64,000 nt of DNA from Bacillus sp. SKDU12 (lineage in GTDB: Bacteria; Bacillota; Bacilli; Bacillales; Bacillaceae). Positions 13,481 through 22,395 of the stretch are shown piece after piece; within the stretch, counting starts at the first letter, position 1; each line of letters starts with the position of its first letter. A program made the position numbers and the translations under genes. Below the pieces are notes generated by a model that saw only the letters and a list, made by a program, of their open reading frames with translations, was not told the DNA's origin and searched no databases. The stretch covers positions 186,001-250,000 of the forward strand of contig NZ_MSRC01000017.1 of assembly GCF_010093085.1 (NCBI RefSeq), in the 5' to 3' direction.

Positions 13481-13509
13481 AAAAAGCTCCCTTTATGGGG
13501 AGCTTTTTG
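13481..13509. terminator. Terminator between ywkB and racA, bidirectional
   Basis: AAAAAGCTCCC and GGGGAGCTTTTT flank TTTAT; A and T runs on both sides suit both converging genes. Confidence 0.9.
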
Positions 13510-13511
13510 CT

Positions 13512-14066
13512 TTAAGTTTGAAATTTGAACAGTGACAGCAGCGGTTTTTTTCTTATTTTGGTTTTTTCGGAAGCAGCGGCGGTCTCGGGGATCGGCGGGG
13601 CGGTGAATTCTTTCATTTGTGAGGCCAGTGCCTCTAGATCTCCAAGGATGTCATCAATTTCTCTTCGATGCTGAAGCAGCTGATAAGACACCCCCTCATC
13701 GGCTTTTTGTTTCAGCTGGCGTTCCAGTTCACCGATCCTTGCAAGCAGTTCATTTTCGTCCTGTTTTTGCTGTAATAGCGTGTCGAGTTTCTGTTCGAGC
13801 TGTTCAATTCTTCGTTCCGAACCGTTATTTGTTTTTTGGACAATGAAACCTCTGCGCTTTTTAACGCTTTGCGGCACATGAATATCCTGAATGGCGGTGC
13901 CTTCAGAAATTTGTTTTTGAACAGATTTTAGAACCTTCACGTCTTCTGCCGTAAACGAATAGTGCCCGAGCTCATTGCGTTCGGCCGGGAGATTCAGCTG
14001 CTTCACCCACCGCTGCACCGTTTTTGCGGAGACGCCGAGTTCACTTGCCACCATATTTGTATTCAT
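13512..14066 (-). CDS. racA: Chromosome-anchoring protein RacA
   Basis: At the onset of sporulation RacA binds GC-rich sites near the origin and ties the chromosome to DivIVA at the cell pole. The 184 residues have a MerR-like helix-turn-helix at the N-terminus ([23 protein letters not shown], residues 5-27), a linker, a long coiled coil (about 85-150, [35 protein letters not shown]) and a basic C-terminus ([17 protein letters not shown]). The length matches B. subtilis RacA. It stands alone and convergent with ywkB. Confidence 0.95.
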   Translation of the reverse strand: MNTNMVASELGVSAKTVQRWVKQLNLPAERNELGHYSFTAEDVKVLKSVQKQISEGTAIQDIHVPQSVKKRRGFIVQKTNNGSERRIEQLEQKLDTLLQQKQDENELLARIGELERQLKQKADEGVSYQLLQHRREIDDILGDLEALASQMKEFTAPPIPETAAASEKTKIRKKPLLSLFKFQT

Positions 14067-14187
14067 GATCTCATACCTCCTTTTTAGCTAGGTATTCGAC
14101 CGTAGAATGCGGTTCCCTTCCTGTTAGACAAAACAAGAAAGGATTCGGCAAAGAAAGTGGAGTTCTCCTTTATTTCTTCAAAAACCG

Positions 14188-14574
14188 TTATTGTTCATAC
14201 AGTTCTAATGGAAGCTCGTCAGGATCAAAAAAGAAGGTGAACCGCTTGCCAGTCAGCGGATCTGTTCTGATCGGCTCCGTTTTGATTCCTTTTTCATGAA
14301 GCTCCTGAACCGCCTCATCCAAGCTGCTGACTGTAAAGGCGAGATGACGCAGGCCTGCTGCTTCAGGCCGAGTTTGGCGTTCGGGCGGATCAGGAAACGA
14401 GAACAGCTCAATGAGGTACGAGCCGTTAAGCGACAAATCAAGCTTATAAGAGCCGCGCTCTTTGCGGTACGTTTCTTGAATCACCTGAAAACCAAGTTTA
14501 TGTACGAAGAAAGTTTTCGACTTTTCATAATCTGAACATATGATTGCAATATGATGTATGGATTTCAGCAACAT
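14188..14574 (-). CDS. ywkD: Glyoxalase-fold (VOC family) protein YwkD
   Basis: A 128-residue vicinal-oxygen-chelate protein with two beta-alpha-beta-beta-beta repeats: IHHIAIICSDYEKSKTFFVHKLGF and LRHLAFTVSSLDEAVQELHEKGI. His in the first strand and His/Glu in later strands (FFFDPDELPLELYE) are placed as metal ligands of glyoxalase I-like enzymes. The substrate is not known. I start at ATG 14574 (MLLKSIHH) right after GGAGGGA; longer upstream frames lack a ribosome site. Confidence 0.88.
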   Translation of the reverse strand: MLLKSIHHIAIICSDYEKSKTFFVHKLGFQVIQETYRKERGSYKLDLSLNGSYLIELFSFPDPPERQTRPEAAGLRHLAFTVSSLDEAVQELHEKGIKTEPIRTDPLTGKRFTFFFDPDELPLELYEQ

Positions 14575-14699
14575 GATCCCTCCTTGATTCCCAGTATAGC
14601 AGAGGAGGCTTTTGCAGCTGGGATTGAAATGCTTTTGACTGGGATTCATCACTATACTATAATGAGAATGTTACGCACAGGAAAACAGAGGTGAAGACC

Positions 14700-15770
14700 G
14701 TGTTAGACCGTTTAAAGTCAATCGAAGAACGATACGAAAAATTAAATGAGCTTTTAAGCGATCCAGAAGTAGTCAACGATCCGAAAAAGCTAAGAGAATA
14801 TTCAAAAGAGCAATCTGATATACAAGAAACAGTTGACGTATATAGACAATACAGAGATGCGTCGGAACAGCTGACTGATGCAAAAGCGATGCTTGAAGAT
14901 AAGCTGGACGCTGAGATGCGCGATATGGTGAAGGAAGAGATTTCTGAACTTCAGAAAGAAACGGAAACACTGTCCGAGCGCCTGAAAGTGCTCCTCATCC
15001 CGAAAGATCCCAATGATGACAAAAACGTTATCATGGAGATCCGCGGAGCTGCGGGAGGCGAGGAAGCCGCTTTATTTGCGGGCAGCCTGTACAGAATGTA
15101 TTCCCGCTATGCGGAGCTTCAAGGCTGGAAAACAGAGGTCATGGAAGCGAGTGTAACCGGAACGGGCGGCTATAAAGAGATTATCTTTATGATTACGGGA
15201 AGCGGTGCATATTCGAAACTCAAATACGAAAACGGCGCCCACCGCGTACAGCGTGTGCCTGAAACAGAATCAGGCGGCCGTATTCATACCTCTACTGCAA
15301 CAGTAGCATGTCTTCCTGAGGCGGAAGAGGTAGAGGTTGACATTCATGAGAAGGATATCCGCGTCGATACGTTTGCATCAAGCGGACCGGGCGGACAAAG
15401 CGTTAACACAACAATGTCTGCCGTTCGTCTGACCCATTTGCCGACAGGTGTTGTTGTATCATGTCAGGATGAAAAATCCCAAATCAAGAACAAAGAAAAA
15501 GCAATGAAGGTTCTCCGTGCCAGAATCTATGATAAATTTCAGCGGGAAGCCCAAGCTGAATATGATCAAACACGGAAATCAGCAGTTGGATCAGGTGACC
15601 GCTCTGAGCGTATCCGCACATACAACTTCCCGCAAAACCGTGTGACGGATCACAGAATCGGCCTGACGATTCAAAAGCTTGACCAGATCCTTGAAGGAAA
15701 ACTTGATGAAGTGGTTGAAGCGCTGATCGTTGAAGATCAGGCAAGCAAGCTTCAGCAGTCGGAAGGTTAA
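14700..15770 (+). CDS. prfA: Peptide chain release factor 1
   Basis: Ends translation at UAA and UAG. The 356-residue protein carries an N-terminal coiled-coil domain, the codon-recognition domain and the peptidyl-hydrolysis motif [10 protein letters not shown] near residues 227-236, whose Gln is methylated by PrmC. I place the start at GTG 14700 ([12 protein letters not shown]) after AGAGGTGA; a GTG three codons earlier lies within that ribosome site. prmC begins one base after its stop, so the enzyme and its substrate are translated together. Confidence 0.97.
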   Translation: MLDRLKSIEERYEKLNELLSDPEVVNDPKKLREYSKEQSDIQETVDVYRQYRDASEQLTDAKAMLEDKLDAEMRDMVKEEISELQKETETLSERLKVLLIPKDPNDDKNVIMEIRGAAGGEEAALFAGSLYRMYSRYAELQGWKTEVMEASVTGTGGYKEIIFMITGSGAYSKLKYENGAHRVQRVPETESGGRIHTSTATVACLPEAEEVEVDIHEKDIRVDTFASSGPGGQSVNTTMSAVRLTHLPTGVVVSCQDEKSQIKNKEKAMKVLRARIYDKFQREAQAEYDQTRKSAVGSGDRSERIRTYNFPQNRVTDHRIGLTIQKLDQILEGKLDEVVEALIVEDQASKLQQSEG

Positions 15771-15771
15771 G

Positions 15772-16638
15772 ATGAAGACAATATTTGAAGCCCTGAAATG
15801 GGCTTCTTCTTATTTAACTGCAGCGGGAAGAGAAGAAAATGCAGCAGAGCTTCTTTTGCTTAATGATACTGGAATGGACAGGAGCAAGCTGCTTGCTAAC
15901 TTGCAGGAACCAATCGGTGAAGACGAGCTGTATCGCTTTAGGCGCCACGTTGAGATGCATAAAGAGGGCGTTCCGGTTCAGTACATTATCGGAAAAGAAT
16001 TTTTTTACGGCCGGGAATTTATGGTGAATGATGATGTGCTGATCCCGCGGCCGGAAACAGAAGAGGTTGTCTATCATCTGCTTGAAAAATATAAGCATGT
16101 CTTTTCTGAGGGCGACAAGCTCGAGGTTGTTGACGTCGGTACAGGGAGCGGCGCAATAGCTGTCACGCTTTCGCTTGAAAATCAAAACTTTTCCGTGTCG
16201 GCTGTCGATATCTCAAAAGAGGCGCTGCAAGTTGCTTCTGCTAATGCGGAAAAGCTCGGAGCAGATGTTTGCTTTTATGAGGGCGACCTGCTTGAGCCTT
16301 TTATTAAGGCGGGAAAAAAAGCCGACATTATCGTTTCAAATCCTCCATATATCTCAGAAGAAGAAATGGCTGATCTGTCGGAGATTGTCCGTTTTCATGA
16401 GCCGCTGCACGCTCTCACTGATGGCGGAGACGGACTGAAATTTTATAAGCGGTTTATGGAAGACATCCCGCTAATCATGAAGGATAAAGTGTTTGTTGTT
16501 TTTGAAATCGGCTGGAAACAGGGAGAAGCAATCAAAGAGCTGTTCCTCAAAGCATTTAAGGACGCAAAAGTGGAAGTGCTGAAAGATATTAACGGAAAAG
16601 ACAGAACCATATGCGCCGTAATTCATAAAAATATATAA
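15772..16638 (+). CDS. prmC: Release factor glutamine methyltransferase
   Basis: S-adenosylmethionine-dependent enzyme that methylates the Gln of the GGQ motif in release factors 1 and 2. The 288 residues show an N-terminal helical domain, the SAM-binding VVDVGTGSGAIAVTLSLE (near 117) and the catalytic NPPY motif in IVSNPPYISEEEM (near 186). Its ribosome site GGAAGG is inside the end of prfA, giving tight translational coupling. Confidence 0.96.
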   Translation: MKTIFEALKWASSYLTAAGREENAAELLLLNDTGMDRSKLLANLQEPIGEDELYRFRRHVEMHKEGVPVQYIIGKEFFYGREFMVNDDVLIPRPETEEVVYHLLEKYKHVFSEGDKLEVVDVGTGSGAIAVTLSLENQNFSVSAVDISKEALQVASANAEKLGADVCFYEGDLLEPFIKAGKKADIIVSNPPYISEEEMADLSEIVRFHEPLHALTDGGDGLKFYKRFMEDIPLIMKDKVFVVFEIGWKQGEAIKELFLKAFKDAKVEVLKDINGKDRTICAVIHKNI

Positions 16639-16695
16639 GCAGCTTGCTGGCAAGTTGATGAATCAAGCTATAACACCGGCAAAGGGGATGACAAA

Positions 16696-16983
16696 ATGAA
16701 AAAAGCCCTGGCAGCAGGAATTTTGCTCATTGCGATTGAGAGCATGATTGGCACTATTTTTCCGCAGTCTCTTTCCTATGAAACGATATTTGGCGTTGCG
16801 TCTCTCGTTTTGATTGGGCTTGCGGTGATCACATCGGGTTTGGCTGTGAGCGGAAGCGATCAGCGAGCAAACTATCATTCAGAAACGAAAGAAGGCCGAG
16901 CAGCCCGCTTGAAAATATCGGCTGCTTTGTTTGTTGCGGCGATCCCTTCTGTTCTATGTTATTTGCTCACGGTCTTGTTCTAA
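16696..16983 (+). CDS. ywkF: Small membrane protein YwkF
   Basis: A 95-residue protein with three hydrophobic segments (about 1-20, 30-52 and 75-95) separated by a charged loop [21 protein letters not shown] near 55-75. The family is DUF5316-like in appearance, but I am not certain; no function is known. The ATG follows AAAGGGGATG. It is close downstream of prmC (57 bases) and probably in the same transcript, ended by the hairpin at 16985. Confidence 0.75.
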   Translation: MKKALAAGILLIAIESMIGTIFPQSLSYETIFGVASLVLIGLAVITSGLAVSGSDQRANYHSETKEGRAARLKISAALFVAAIPSVLCYLLTVLF

Positions 16984-16984
16984 T

Positions 16985-17018
16985 AAAAAAAGGAAGCCTC
17001 TTTAGGCTTCCTTTTTTT
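16985..17018. terminator. Bidirectional terminator between ywkF and ywlA
   Basis: AAAAAAAGGAAGCCT and AGGCTTCCTTTTTTT are perfect complements around a 4-base loop. The ywlA stop codon lies inside the loop. Confidence 0.92.
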
Positions 17019-17364
17019 GCAGTAAAACAGAATCCCATAGCCAATAGACGAGAGCTGTTAATACAGAAAAAAGATAGAAGGCAGTATTTTGAAACAAAGA
17101 TTGGCTTGAAGGCTGCAGCACGCCGAAAATGATCGCGTTAGCAATAAATGCTGCGGCAAGGTAATACAGAAGATACAAAGGGCTGAACCGTTTCGGTTTT
17201 TTATTCATCATGAATTGAAGCGGCAGCGCAAATAGTAAATAAGGAAAAAGGAAATAAAATGCCATCGTGATGACAGCGGCAATGATAAATGAATGAATAT
17301 AGATAATCGAATAAAGAACTGACATCGTGAATGCTGATAACAACACTGTATAATTATATTTCAT
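17002..17364 (-). CDS. ywlA: UPF0715 membrane protein YwlA
   Basis: A 120-residue protein with four hydrophobic segments, beginning MKYNYTVLLSAFTMSVLYSIIYIHSF. Composition and the layout (FYFLFPYLLFALPLQFMMNKK loop after the second segment) resemble the UPF0715 family; position next to spoIIR matches ywlA of B. subtilis. Function unknown. Its last codons are part of the bidirectional terminator. A clear AGGAGG ribosome site precedes it on the minus strand. Confidence 0.75.
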   Translation of the reverse strand: MKYNYTVLLSAFTMSVLYSIIYIHSFIIAAVITMAFYFLFPYLLFALPLQFMMNKKPKRFSPLYLLYYLAAAFIANAIIFGVLQPSSQSLFQNTAFYLFSVLTALVYWLWDSVLLQKKEA

Positions 17365-17435
17365 TTTAAACCTCCTAAAATACTATCGTACCATAAATTA
17401 GATTAACAGCCTGCTAGATTTTTTTCACCCTATAC

Positions 17436-17465
17436 GTTTATCTTAAGCTCTCCTTGTCCATAATA
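17436..17465 (+). promoter_or_regulatory. Sigma-F-like promoter of spoIIR
   Basis: GTTTA (17436-17440), a 15-base spacer and GTCCATAATA (17456-17465) fit the sigma-F pattern GYATA / GGNNANANTR with one mismatch in each box. spoIIR is a known sigma-F gene. Confidence 0.6.
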
Positions 17466-17504
17466 GGGCTAGAACCAAAGGACGGAGAGGAACGGTGGGG
17501 ACCG

Positions 17505-18170
17505 ATGAAAAAAACTGTCATCATATTCATATATATTTTTCTTTTATTATCTGGAGCGCTTGTAGGGTTGGCAAAAGAAGAAACGGCCCGGCAATCAGAA
17601 AATCAGCCGGTGGTCATACCAGATGAGGCGATTCGTCTGAGAATATTGGCAAATAGCGATAGAGAGAAAGATCAACAATTAAAGCGGCAGATCAGAGACG
17701 CGGTCAATAAAGAAATCACAACCTGGGTAGAGGATATTACTTCTATAGATGAAGCACGGCGTTTGATTCGCTCAAAGCTGCCTGAAATTAAAGCAATTGC
17801 AAAGGAAACAATGAAGAAAGAAGGAGCGGACCAATCGATATCCGTTGATTTTAACAACATCTCATTTCCGACAAAGCTTTACGGAAACATGGTGTATCCA
17901 GCCGGTGAGTATGAAGCGATTTTGATTACGCTTGGAAAGGGAGAAGGAGCCAACTGGTGGTGTGTGCTGTTTCCGCCGCTCTGCTTTCTCGACTTTTCTA
18001 ACGGGGAAGCCGTCAAAGAACAAGAAGATCAAGAAGCCTCGAAAAAACAAACCGAAAAAGTGCTCGAGGACGTAACCGCTAAAGTGAAAAAGGCCAAAGA
18101 AGAAGAAAAAGAAGACGACACAGAGGTGAAATTCTTCTTAGTTGAATGGATTTCCGGCCTATTTTCCTAA
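17505..18170 (+). CDS. spoIIR: Stage II sporulation protein R
   Basis: Signal protein made in the forespore under sigma-F and secreted across the septum, where it triggers SpoIIGA to process pro-sigma-E in the mother cell. The 221 residues start with a signal anchor (MKKTVIIFIYIFLLLSGALVGLA), then IRLRILANSDREKDQQLKRQIRDAVNKEI and the conserved YPAGEYEAILITLGKGEGANWWCVLFPPLCFLD block (near 130-165). The C-terminal part is a highly charged stretch. Start ATG 17505 follows GGTGGGG. Confidence 0.96.
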   Translation: MKKTVIIFIYIFLLLSGALVGLAKEETARQSENQPVVIPDEAIRLRILANSDREKDQQLKRQIRDAVNKEITTWVEDITSIDEARRLIRSKLPEIKAIAKETMKKEGADQSISVDFNNISFPTKLYGNMVYPAGEYEAILITLGKGEGANWWCVLFPPLCFLDFSNGEAVKEQEDQEASKKQTEKVLEDVTAKVKKAKEEEKEDDTEVKFFLVEWISGLFS

Positions 18171-18236
18171 TCACCTGGTCTAAAAATAGATTCGCCTCAT
18201 AGATTGGAAGAAAGAATGCAAAAACGGGGTGAACGG

Positions 18237-18680
18237 ATGTTTTATCAACTGCGGGTGGCAAGGGAAAAAGACGGAGATGGACTCGAGGCATTTTTGAAAC
18301 AGGCGAAAACCAGCTGTGAAGGTGTGAGAGAGAACTTCACCCAATTTCTTATGCTGGAGGACAGCGAAAAGAACATTGCCGGCTGTCTCGGAATTGAAAA
18401 AATCAGCTGTGGTCAAGGATTGCTGCGATCACTTGTCATATCGGACAAGCTTCATCAAGGTCATATTGTGACGCTCTTTCAAAGCATGGAGCTGTTGTGT
18501 GAAAAGCATCAGATCAAAACAGTATATTTAATAGCGAATCAGCATTCCTCCGCCGACTTTCTGGCGGCGCTTGGTTTTGAACCAGCTGAAAGTGTACCTG
18601 AAGAGCTGTGTTCTTCTGGTCATTTCTGTGAATCGCAGCAAAGAGAAGGAGCCGTCTTGATGAAAAAAGCATCTGGATAA
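18237..18680 (+). CDS. ywlB: GNAT-type N-acetyltransferase YwlB
   Basis: A 147-residue protein, MFYQLRVAREKDGDGLEAFLKQ, of the acetyltransferase fold; the recognisable parts are the N-terminal strand-helix and NIAGCLGIEKISCGQGLLRSLVISDKLHQGHIVTLF, which corresponds to the acetyl-CoA binding strand and helix, although the usual Arg/Gln-x-x-Gly-x-Gly is degenerate (DKLHQGHI). The substrate is unknown. I start at ATG 18237 after GGGGTGA. Its last codons overlap the DnaA-box cluster. Confidence 0.8.
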   Translation: MFYQLRVAREKDGDGLEAFLKQAKTSCEGVRENFTQFLMLEDSEKNIAGCLGIEKISCGQGLLRSLVISDKLHQGHIVTLFQSMELLCEKHQIKTVYLIANQHSSADFLAALGFEPAESVPEELCSSGHFCESQQREGAVLMKKASG

Positions 18681-18896
18681 GTACGATTTATACACATACT
18701 TATCCACTTCTTCAATAGCGTTGTCCACAATTTGTGGATAACGCTTGTTTTATTACAGGACATCTTTTATACTTTCAAAAGGATTACACGCGAAAAACAA
18801 TCGTTTTATCGTTGTGAATAAGGAGTTTGGTCTGAAAATGAAAACGAAAAGATGGTTTGTGGATGTAACTGATGAGTTATCCACAAATGATCCACA
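18672..18896. promoter_or_regulatory. DnaA-box cluster across the ywlB end and ywlC start
   Basis: Two perfect DnaA boxes, TGTGGATAA (18733-18741, inverted) and TTATCCACA (18877-18885), plus one-mismatch boxes at 18672-18680, 18700-18708, 18721-18729 and 18888-18896, and a two-mismatch box at 18858-18866. Seven sites in 225 bases is far above chance. The ywlC region is among the stable DnaA-binding clusters reported in B. subtilis, where it helps limit re-initiation of replication. Confidence 0.85.
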
Positions 18897-19878
18897 AATT
18901 GCACAAGCAGCCGCTTTGCTCCGAGAAAATGAAGTCGTTGCATTCCCGACAGAAACGGTATACGGTCTCGGCGCAAACGCGAAAAACACAGAAGCTGTCA
19001 AAAAAATATATGAGGCGAAAGGGCGGCCGAGCGATAATCCCCTCATTGTCCACATTGCGGATATCAATCAGCTTGCCGATTTAACCGGCCCGGCGCCGGA
19101 AAAGGCGAAAATCTTGATGAAACGGTTTTGGCCGGGTGCACTAACACTCATCCTGCCATGTAAACCTGATGCGCTCTCACCCCGTGTAACGGCAGGGCTT
19201 GAAACGGTTGCCATTAGGATGCCGGATCATCCGCTTGCTCTAGCGCTGATTCGTGAGTCTGGTTTGCCGATTGCGGCACCTAGCGCCAATCTGTCAGGCA
19301 AGCCAAGTCCGACAAAGGCCGAGCATGTGGCTCATGACTTGGAAGGCCGAATAGCTGGAATTATGGACGGAGGTCCTACCGGGATTGGGGTCGAATCAAC
19401 TGTACTTTCATGTGCGGGTGACATTCCTGTCCTCCTGCGCCCGGGCGGCGTTACGAAAGAACAAATTGAAGCGGAGGTAGGACCGATCCTTGTGGATAAA
19501 GGACTCAGCGATCAAAATGAGAAGCCGATTTCTCCAGGGATGAAATATACACATTATGCGCCGACAGCGCCGCTTGCCATTTGCGAAGGCGGACCAGAGC
19601 GCGTTCAGCACCTCATTCAAGAATTTCAACAAGGCGGCAGACGAGTTGGCGTCCTGACGACAGAAGAAAACGCGGACGTATATTCCGCTGATTATGTGAA
19701 GAGCTGCGGCAGACGGTCACAGCTTGAGACTGTTGCGGCGGCGCTGTATGATGCGCTGCGCAGCTTTGATGAAAATAAGGTGGACTTTATTATTGCGGAA
19801 TCCTTTCCTGACACGGGCGTCGGTCTCGCCGTTATGAACAGGCTGATGAAAGCTGCCGGGGGAAGAGTGATTTGCTGA
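18838..19878 (+). CDS. ywlC: Threonylcarbamoyl-AMP synthase (Sua5/YrdC family)
   Basis: Makes threonylcarbamoyl-AMP from threonine, bicarbonate and ATP for the t6A modification of ANN-decoding tRNAs. The 346 residues include the YrdC domain (FPTETVYGLGANAKN, KGRPSDNPLIVHI, PSANLSGKPSPT, residues about 20-210) and the extra C-terminal Sua5 domain after the SPGMKYTHYAP linker. I start at ATG 18838 behind AAGGAG, a slightly long spacing; a longer frame exists but runs through the DnaA-box region. DnaA binding just upstream and within the first codons may affect its transcription. Confidence 0.93.
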   Translation: MKTKRWFVDVTDELSTNDPQIAQAAALLRENEVVAFPTETVYGLGANAKNTEAVKKIYEAKGRPSDNPLIVHIADINQLADLTGPAPEKAKILMKRFWPGALTLILPCKPDALSPRVTAGLETVAIRMPDHPLALALIRESGLPIAAPSANLSGKPSPTKAEHVAHDLEGRIAGIMDGGPTGIGVESTVLSCAGDIPVLLRPGGVTKEQIEAEVGPILVDKGLSDQNEKPISPGMKYTHYAPTAPLAICEGGPERVQHLIQEFQQGGRRVGVLTTEENADVYSADYVKSCGRRSQLETVAAALYDALRSFDENKVDFIIAESFPDTGVGLAVMNRLMKAAGGRVIC

Positions 19879-19894
19879 GATGTTCTAACCCTTT

Positions 19895-19932
19895 TTGGAC
19901 ACGCATAGGCTAAAAAAGCAGGGCGTGTCCAA
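19895..19932. other. Perfect 10-bp inverted repeat just before mntP
   Basis: TTGGACACGC (19895-19904) and GCGTGTCCAA (19923-19932) pair completely around an 18-base loop. There is no T tail; instead the right arm abuts the AAGGGGG ribosome site of mntP. It may be the ywlC transcript end or a translation control element. Confidence 0.6.
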
Positions 19933-19947
19933 GGGGGTTATTTATGT

Positions 19948-20505
19948 ATGTCGGATTTGTTCATAGGAGAGCTGGTGACTTTAAGCATCATGGCGTTTGC
20001 TTTAGGGATGGATGCTTTTTCTGTCGGTCTCGGAATGGGCATGGTCAAACTCAGGAAAAAACAGATATTCTACATTGGTTTCATTATCGGCCTCTTTCAC
20101 GTCGTTATGCCTCTTGCAGGGATGGCAGCCGGCAGCATGCTGTCGGGGCTCTTAGGTGTGTTAGCGGTTTATATCGGGGGTTCGCTGCTTTTGGTTCTTG
20201 GGGTTCAAATGCTTATGGCTTCTTTTAAACAGTCAGAAGACCGATTCATGTCGCTGGCAGGGCCGGGCTTATTGCTGTTTGCAATCGGCGTCAGCCTTGA
20301 TAGCTTCTCCGTCGGTTTGAGCTTGGGGATATACGGCTCGCATCTGCTCCTCACCATTACCCTGTTTGGGCTGTTCAGCATGCTATTGACATGGCTGGGC
20401 TTGCTGATCGGAAAACAAGTACAGTCATGGCTTGGCTCATACAGCGAAGCGCTCGGAGGCATCATACTCATCGCCTTTGGCTTAAAGCTTCTTTTGCCAA
20501 TTTGA
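19948..20505 (+). CDS. mntP: Manganese efflux pump MntP (YwlD)
   Basis: Exports Mn2+ to prevent intoxication. The 185-residue protein has six membrane helices in two repeats, each with the metal motif: [14 protein letters not shown] (residues 13-26) and [14 protein letters not shown] (near 112-125). The charged loop MKKS-type region between repeats is [11 protein letters not shown]. The ATG at 19948 has AAGGGGG upstream; another ATG at 19944 is out of frame. No yybP-type manganese riboswitch is seen before it. Confidence 0.93.
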   Translation: MSDLFIGELVTLSIMAFALGMDAFSVGLGMGMVKLRKKQIFYIGFIIGLFHVVMPLAGMAAGSMLSGLLGVLAVYIGGSLLLVLGVQMLMASFKQSEDRFMSLAGPGLLLFAIGVSLDSFSVGLSLGIYGSHLLLTITLFGLFSMLLTWLGLLIGKQVQSWLGSYSEALGGIILIAFGLKLLLPI

Positions 20506-20515
20506 TATTTCAATA

Positions 20516-20546
20516 AAAGAAACGAAGTCGCCGTTTCTTTTTTCTT
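20516..20546 (+). terminator. Terminator after mntP
   Basis: AAAGAAACG and CGTTTCTTT pair around AAGTCGC, followed by TTTC. Confidence 0.8.
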
Positions 20547-20579
20547 CATATATAATAGAGAAAATAAGGGGTGACTAAC

Positions 20580-21032
20580 GTGAATATTATTTTTGTCTGT
20601 ACAGGAAATACGTGCCGCAGCCCGATGGCTGAGGCGCTTTTTAAATCAATTGCAGAAACGGAAGGGCTGAATGTCAGTGTCCGCTCGGCAGGTGTTTTTG
20701 CTTCGCCTAATGGGAGAGCGACGTCTCATGCGGTCGAAGCGCTGTTTGAAAAGCACATCGCCTTGAATCACGTGTCTTCTCCATTAACTGAAGAACATAT
20801 GGAATCGGCTGATTTAATTCTGACTATGACTCATCAGCACAAACAGATCATTGCCAGTCAATTTGGACGGTACCGTGATAAGGTGTTTACGCTAAAAGAA
20901 TATGTTACAGGCACCCACGGGGATGTTATCGATCCGTTCGGCGGTTCAATTGAGATCTATAAACAAACGAGAGATGAGCTTGAAGAGCTTCTTTGGCGGC
21001 TGGCAAAACAGCTGAAAAAAGAGGGCAAGTAG
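20580..21032 (+). CDS. ywlE: Protein-arginine phosphatase YwlE
   Basis: Removes phosphate from arginine residues placed by McsB, opposing the phospho-arginine degradation tag for ClpCP. The 150-residue low-molecular-weight phosphatase fold has the P-loop CTGNTCRSP at residues 7-15, including the Thr that gives arginine specificity (CTGNTCRS), and general acid Asp in IDPFGG near 118. Start GTG 20580 (MNIIFVC) follows AAGGGGTGA. rpiB follows after a 154-base gap. Confidence 0.95.
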   Translation: MNIIFVCTGNTCRSPMAEALFKSIAETEGLNVSVRSAGVFASPNGRATSHAVEALFEKHIALNHVSSPLTEEHMESADLILTMTHQHKQIIASQFGRYRDKVFTLKEYVTGTHGDVIDPFGGSIEIYKQTRDELEELLWRLAKQLKKEGK

Positions 21033-21186
21033 GCTGTCAGAAAATCTGCAAACAGGTCATTTGCAAATCCTGCGTGAAGGAGTAGAATAAAGTGAAAAGC
21101 ACATCATTTGGTGTGAACTAGAGCGGACAGGCTGCGCGGCCAATATAGCGGGCGGGACCGCATTACACACGTGGGAGGAAAAGCAG

Positions 21187-21639
21187 ATGAAAGTAGCCAT
21201 CGCATCGGATCATGGCGGCGTTCACATTCGGAATGAAATCAAAGAGTTAATGGACGAATTGCAAATTGAATATATTGATATGGGCTGTGACTGCGGCGAC
21301 AGCGGATCTGTCGATTATCCTGATTATGCTTTTCCGGTAGCCGAAAAAGTGGTAAGCGGCGAAGCTGACCGAGGCATTTTAATTTGCGGGACAGGCATTG
21401 GTATGAGCATTTCCGCTAATAAAGTCAAAGGCATCCGCTGCGCGCTGGCACACGACACATTCAGCGCGAAGGCAACGAGAGAGCATAATGACACAAACAT
21501 CCTCGCGATGGGTGAACGGGTGATCGGCCCTGGTTTGGCGCGGGAAATCGCAAAAATCTGGCTGACTACCGAGTTTACCGGCGGAAGACATCAGACTCGT
21601 ATTAGCAAAATCTCAGATTATGAAGAGAAAAACCTATAG
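21187..21639 (+). CDS. rpiB: Ribose-5-phosphate isomerase B
   Basis: Interconverts ribose-5-phosphate and ribulose-5-phosphate. The 150 residues (YwlF) show the RpiB/LacAB signatures: ASDHGGVHIRNEI (with substrate Asp and His at 8-9), YPDYAFPVAEKV, the active Cys in ICGTGIGMSISANKVKGIRCAL and HNDTNILAMGERV. Start follows GGGAGGAAAAG. ywlG begins 12 bases after the stop, so the two share a transcript. Confidence 0.95.
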   Translation: MKVAIASDHGGVHIRNEIKELMDELQIEYIDMGCDCGDSGSVDYPDYAFPVAEKVVSGEADRGILICGTGIGMSISANKVKGIRCALAHDTFSAKATREHNDTNILAMGERVIGPGLAREIAKIWLTTEFTGGRHQTRISKISDYEEKNL

Positions 21640-21651
21640 GGGTGCTGTTCA

Positions 21652-22194
21652 ATGAATGAGATCAAACAAACGTGGAGTAGAATACTGTCTGAGTTTCAGG
21701 AACAAGCGGAATTGAAGCCGGATCAGCTTTTTGTCCTAGGATGCAGTACAAGCGAAGTCGCCGGCAGCCGGATCGGAACATCGGGCAGTGTAGACATCGC
21801 GGAAAGCATCTGCAGCGGACTTGCTGAGCTTAAGGAGAAGACGGGAATCCATCTCGCGTTTCAATGCTGCGAGCATTTGAACAGAGCGCTTGTTGTCGAG
21901 GAAGAAACAGCTAGGCTGTTCAGGCTCCCAACAGTCTTTGCCGTACCCGTTCCAAAAGCGGGCGGTGCGATGGCTTCTTATGCATTTAAGCGGATGGCGT
22001 CTCCTGTTCTTGTCGAGACCATTCAGGCTGACGCCGGAATAGACATCGGCGATACGTTTATCGGCATGCATCTGAAGCCGGTAGCTGTGCCTGTGCGCGT
22101 CTCTCAAAACAGTCTCGGTGCAGCGCATGTGACCTTAGCGCGTACACGGCCGAAGCTGATTGGCGGAATGCGGGCGGTTTATGGGTGTGAATGA
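21652..22194 (+). CDS. ywlG: UPF0340 protein YwlG
   Basis: A 180-residue protein of the UPF0340/TIGR01440 family with conserved blocks [26 protein letters not shown] (near residue 28), [16 protein letters not shown] and [23 protein letters not shown]. The Cys/His-rich QCCEHLNR suggests metal or redox chemistry, but no activity is established. It follows rpiB at 12 bases and precedes glyA. Confidence 0.9.
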   Translation: MNEIKQTWSRILSEFQEQAELKPDQLFVLGCSTSEVAGSRIGTSGSVDIAESICSGLAELKEKTGIHLAFQCCEHLNRALVVEEETARLFRLPTVFAVPVPKAGGAMASYAFKRMASPVLVETIQADAGIDIGDTFIGMHLKPVAVPVRVSQNSLGAAHVTLARTRPKLIGGMRAVYGCE

Positions 22195-22223
22195 AAGGAC
22201 TGCATGGCCAGTCTTTTCTTTTT
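22194..22223 (+). terminator. Weak terminator after ywlG
   Basis: AAAGGACTG and CAGTCTTTT form a short stem around CATGGC with one bulge, followed by CTTTTTAAG. Confidence 0.6.
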
Positions 22224-22236
22224 AAGCAGAAAAATA

Positions 22237-22275
22237 AATTCCGAACTTTAGCTTAAATATATGTTGTTAATATTC
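22237..22275 (+). promoter_or_regulatory. PurR box(es) upstream of glyA
   Basis: AATTCCGAACTTT at 22237-22249 matches the PurBox AWWWCCGAACWWT exactly. About 17 bases on, ATATTCGTTTT is a weak inverted partner. glyA belongs to the PurR regulon in B. subtilis, consistent with its role in one-carbon supply for purines. Confidence 0.75.
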
Positions 22276-22395
22276 GTTTTTACCAATATAAATTCAAATT
22301 TTTAAAAAATAATCTTTTACATTGGTCTAAAAAACCATGTACAATAGTGATGGTAAAAACAAAGAACAGGATACGGATAGGAGAGGATCTCGCTG

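Noticed and set aside
21092-21121. Minigene GTG...TAG of nine codons after AAGGAG, upstream of rpiB
   Set aside because: The ribosome site and start are well spaced, but nine codons cannot be told from chance and there is no regulatory hairpin to make it a leader peptide.
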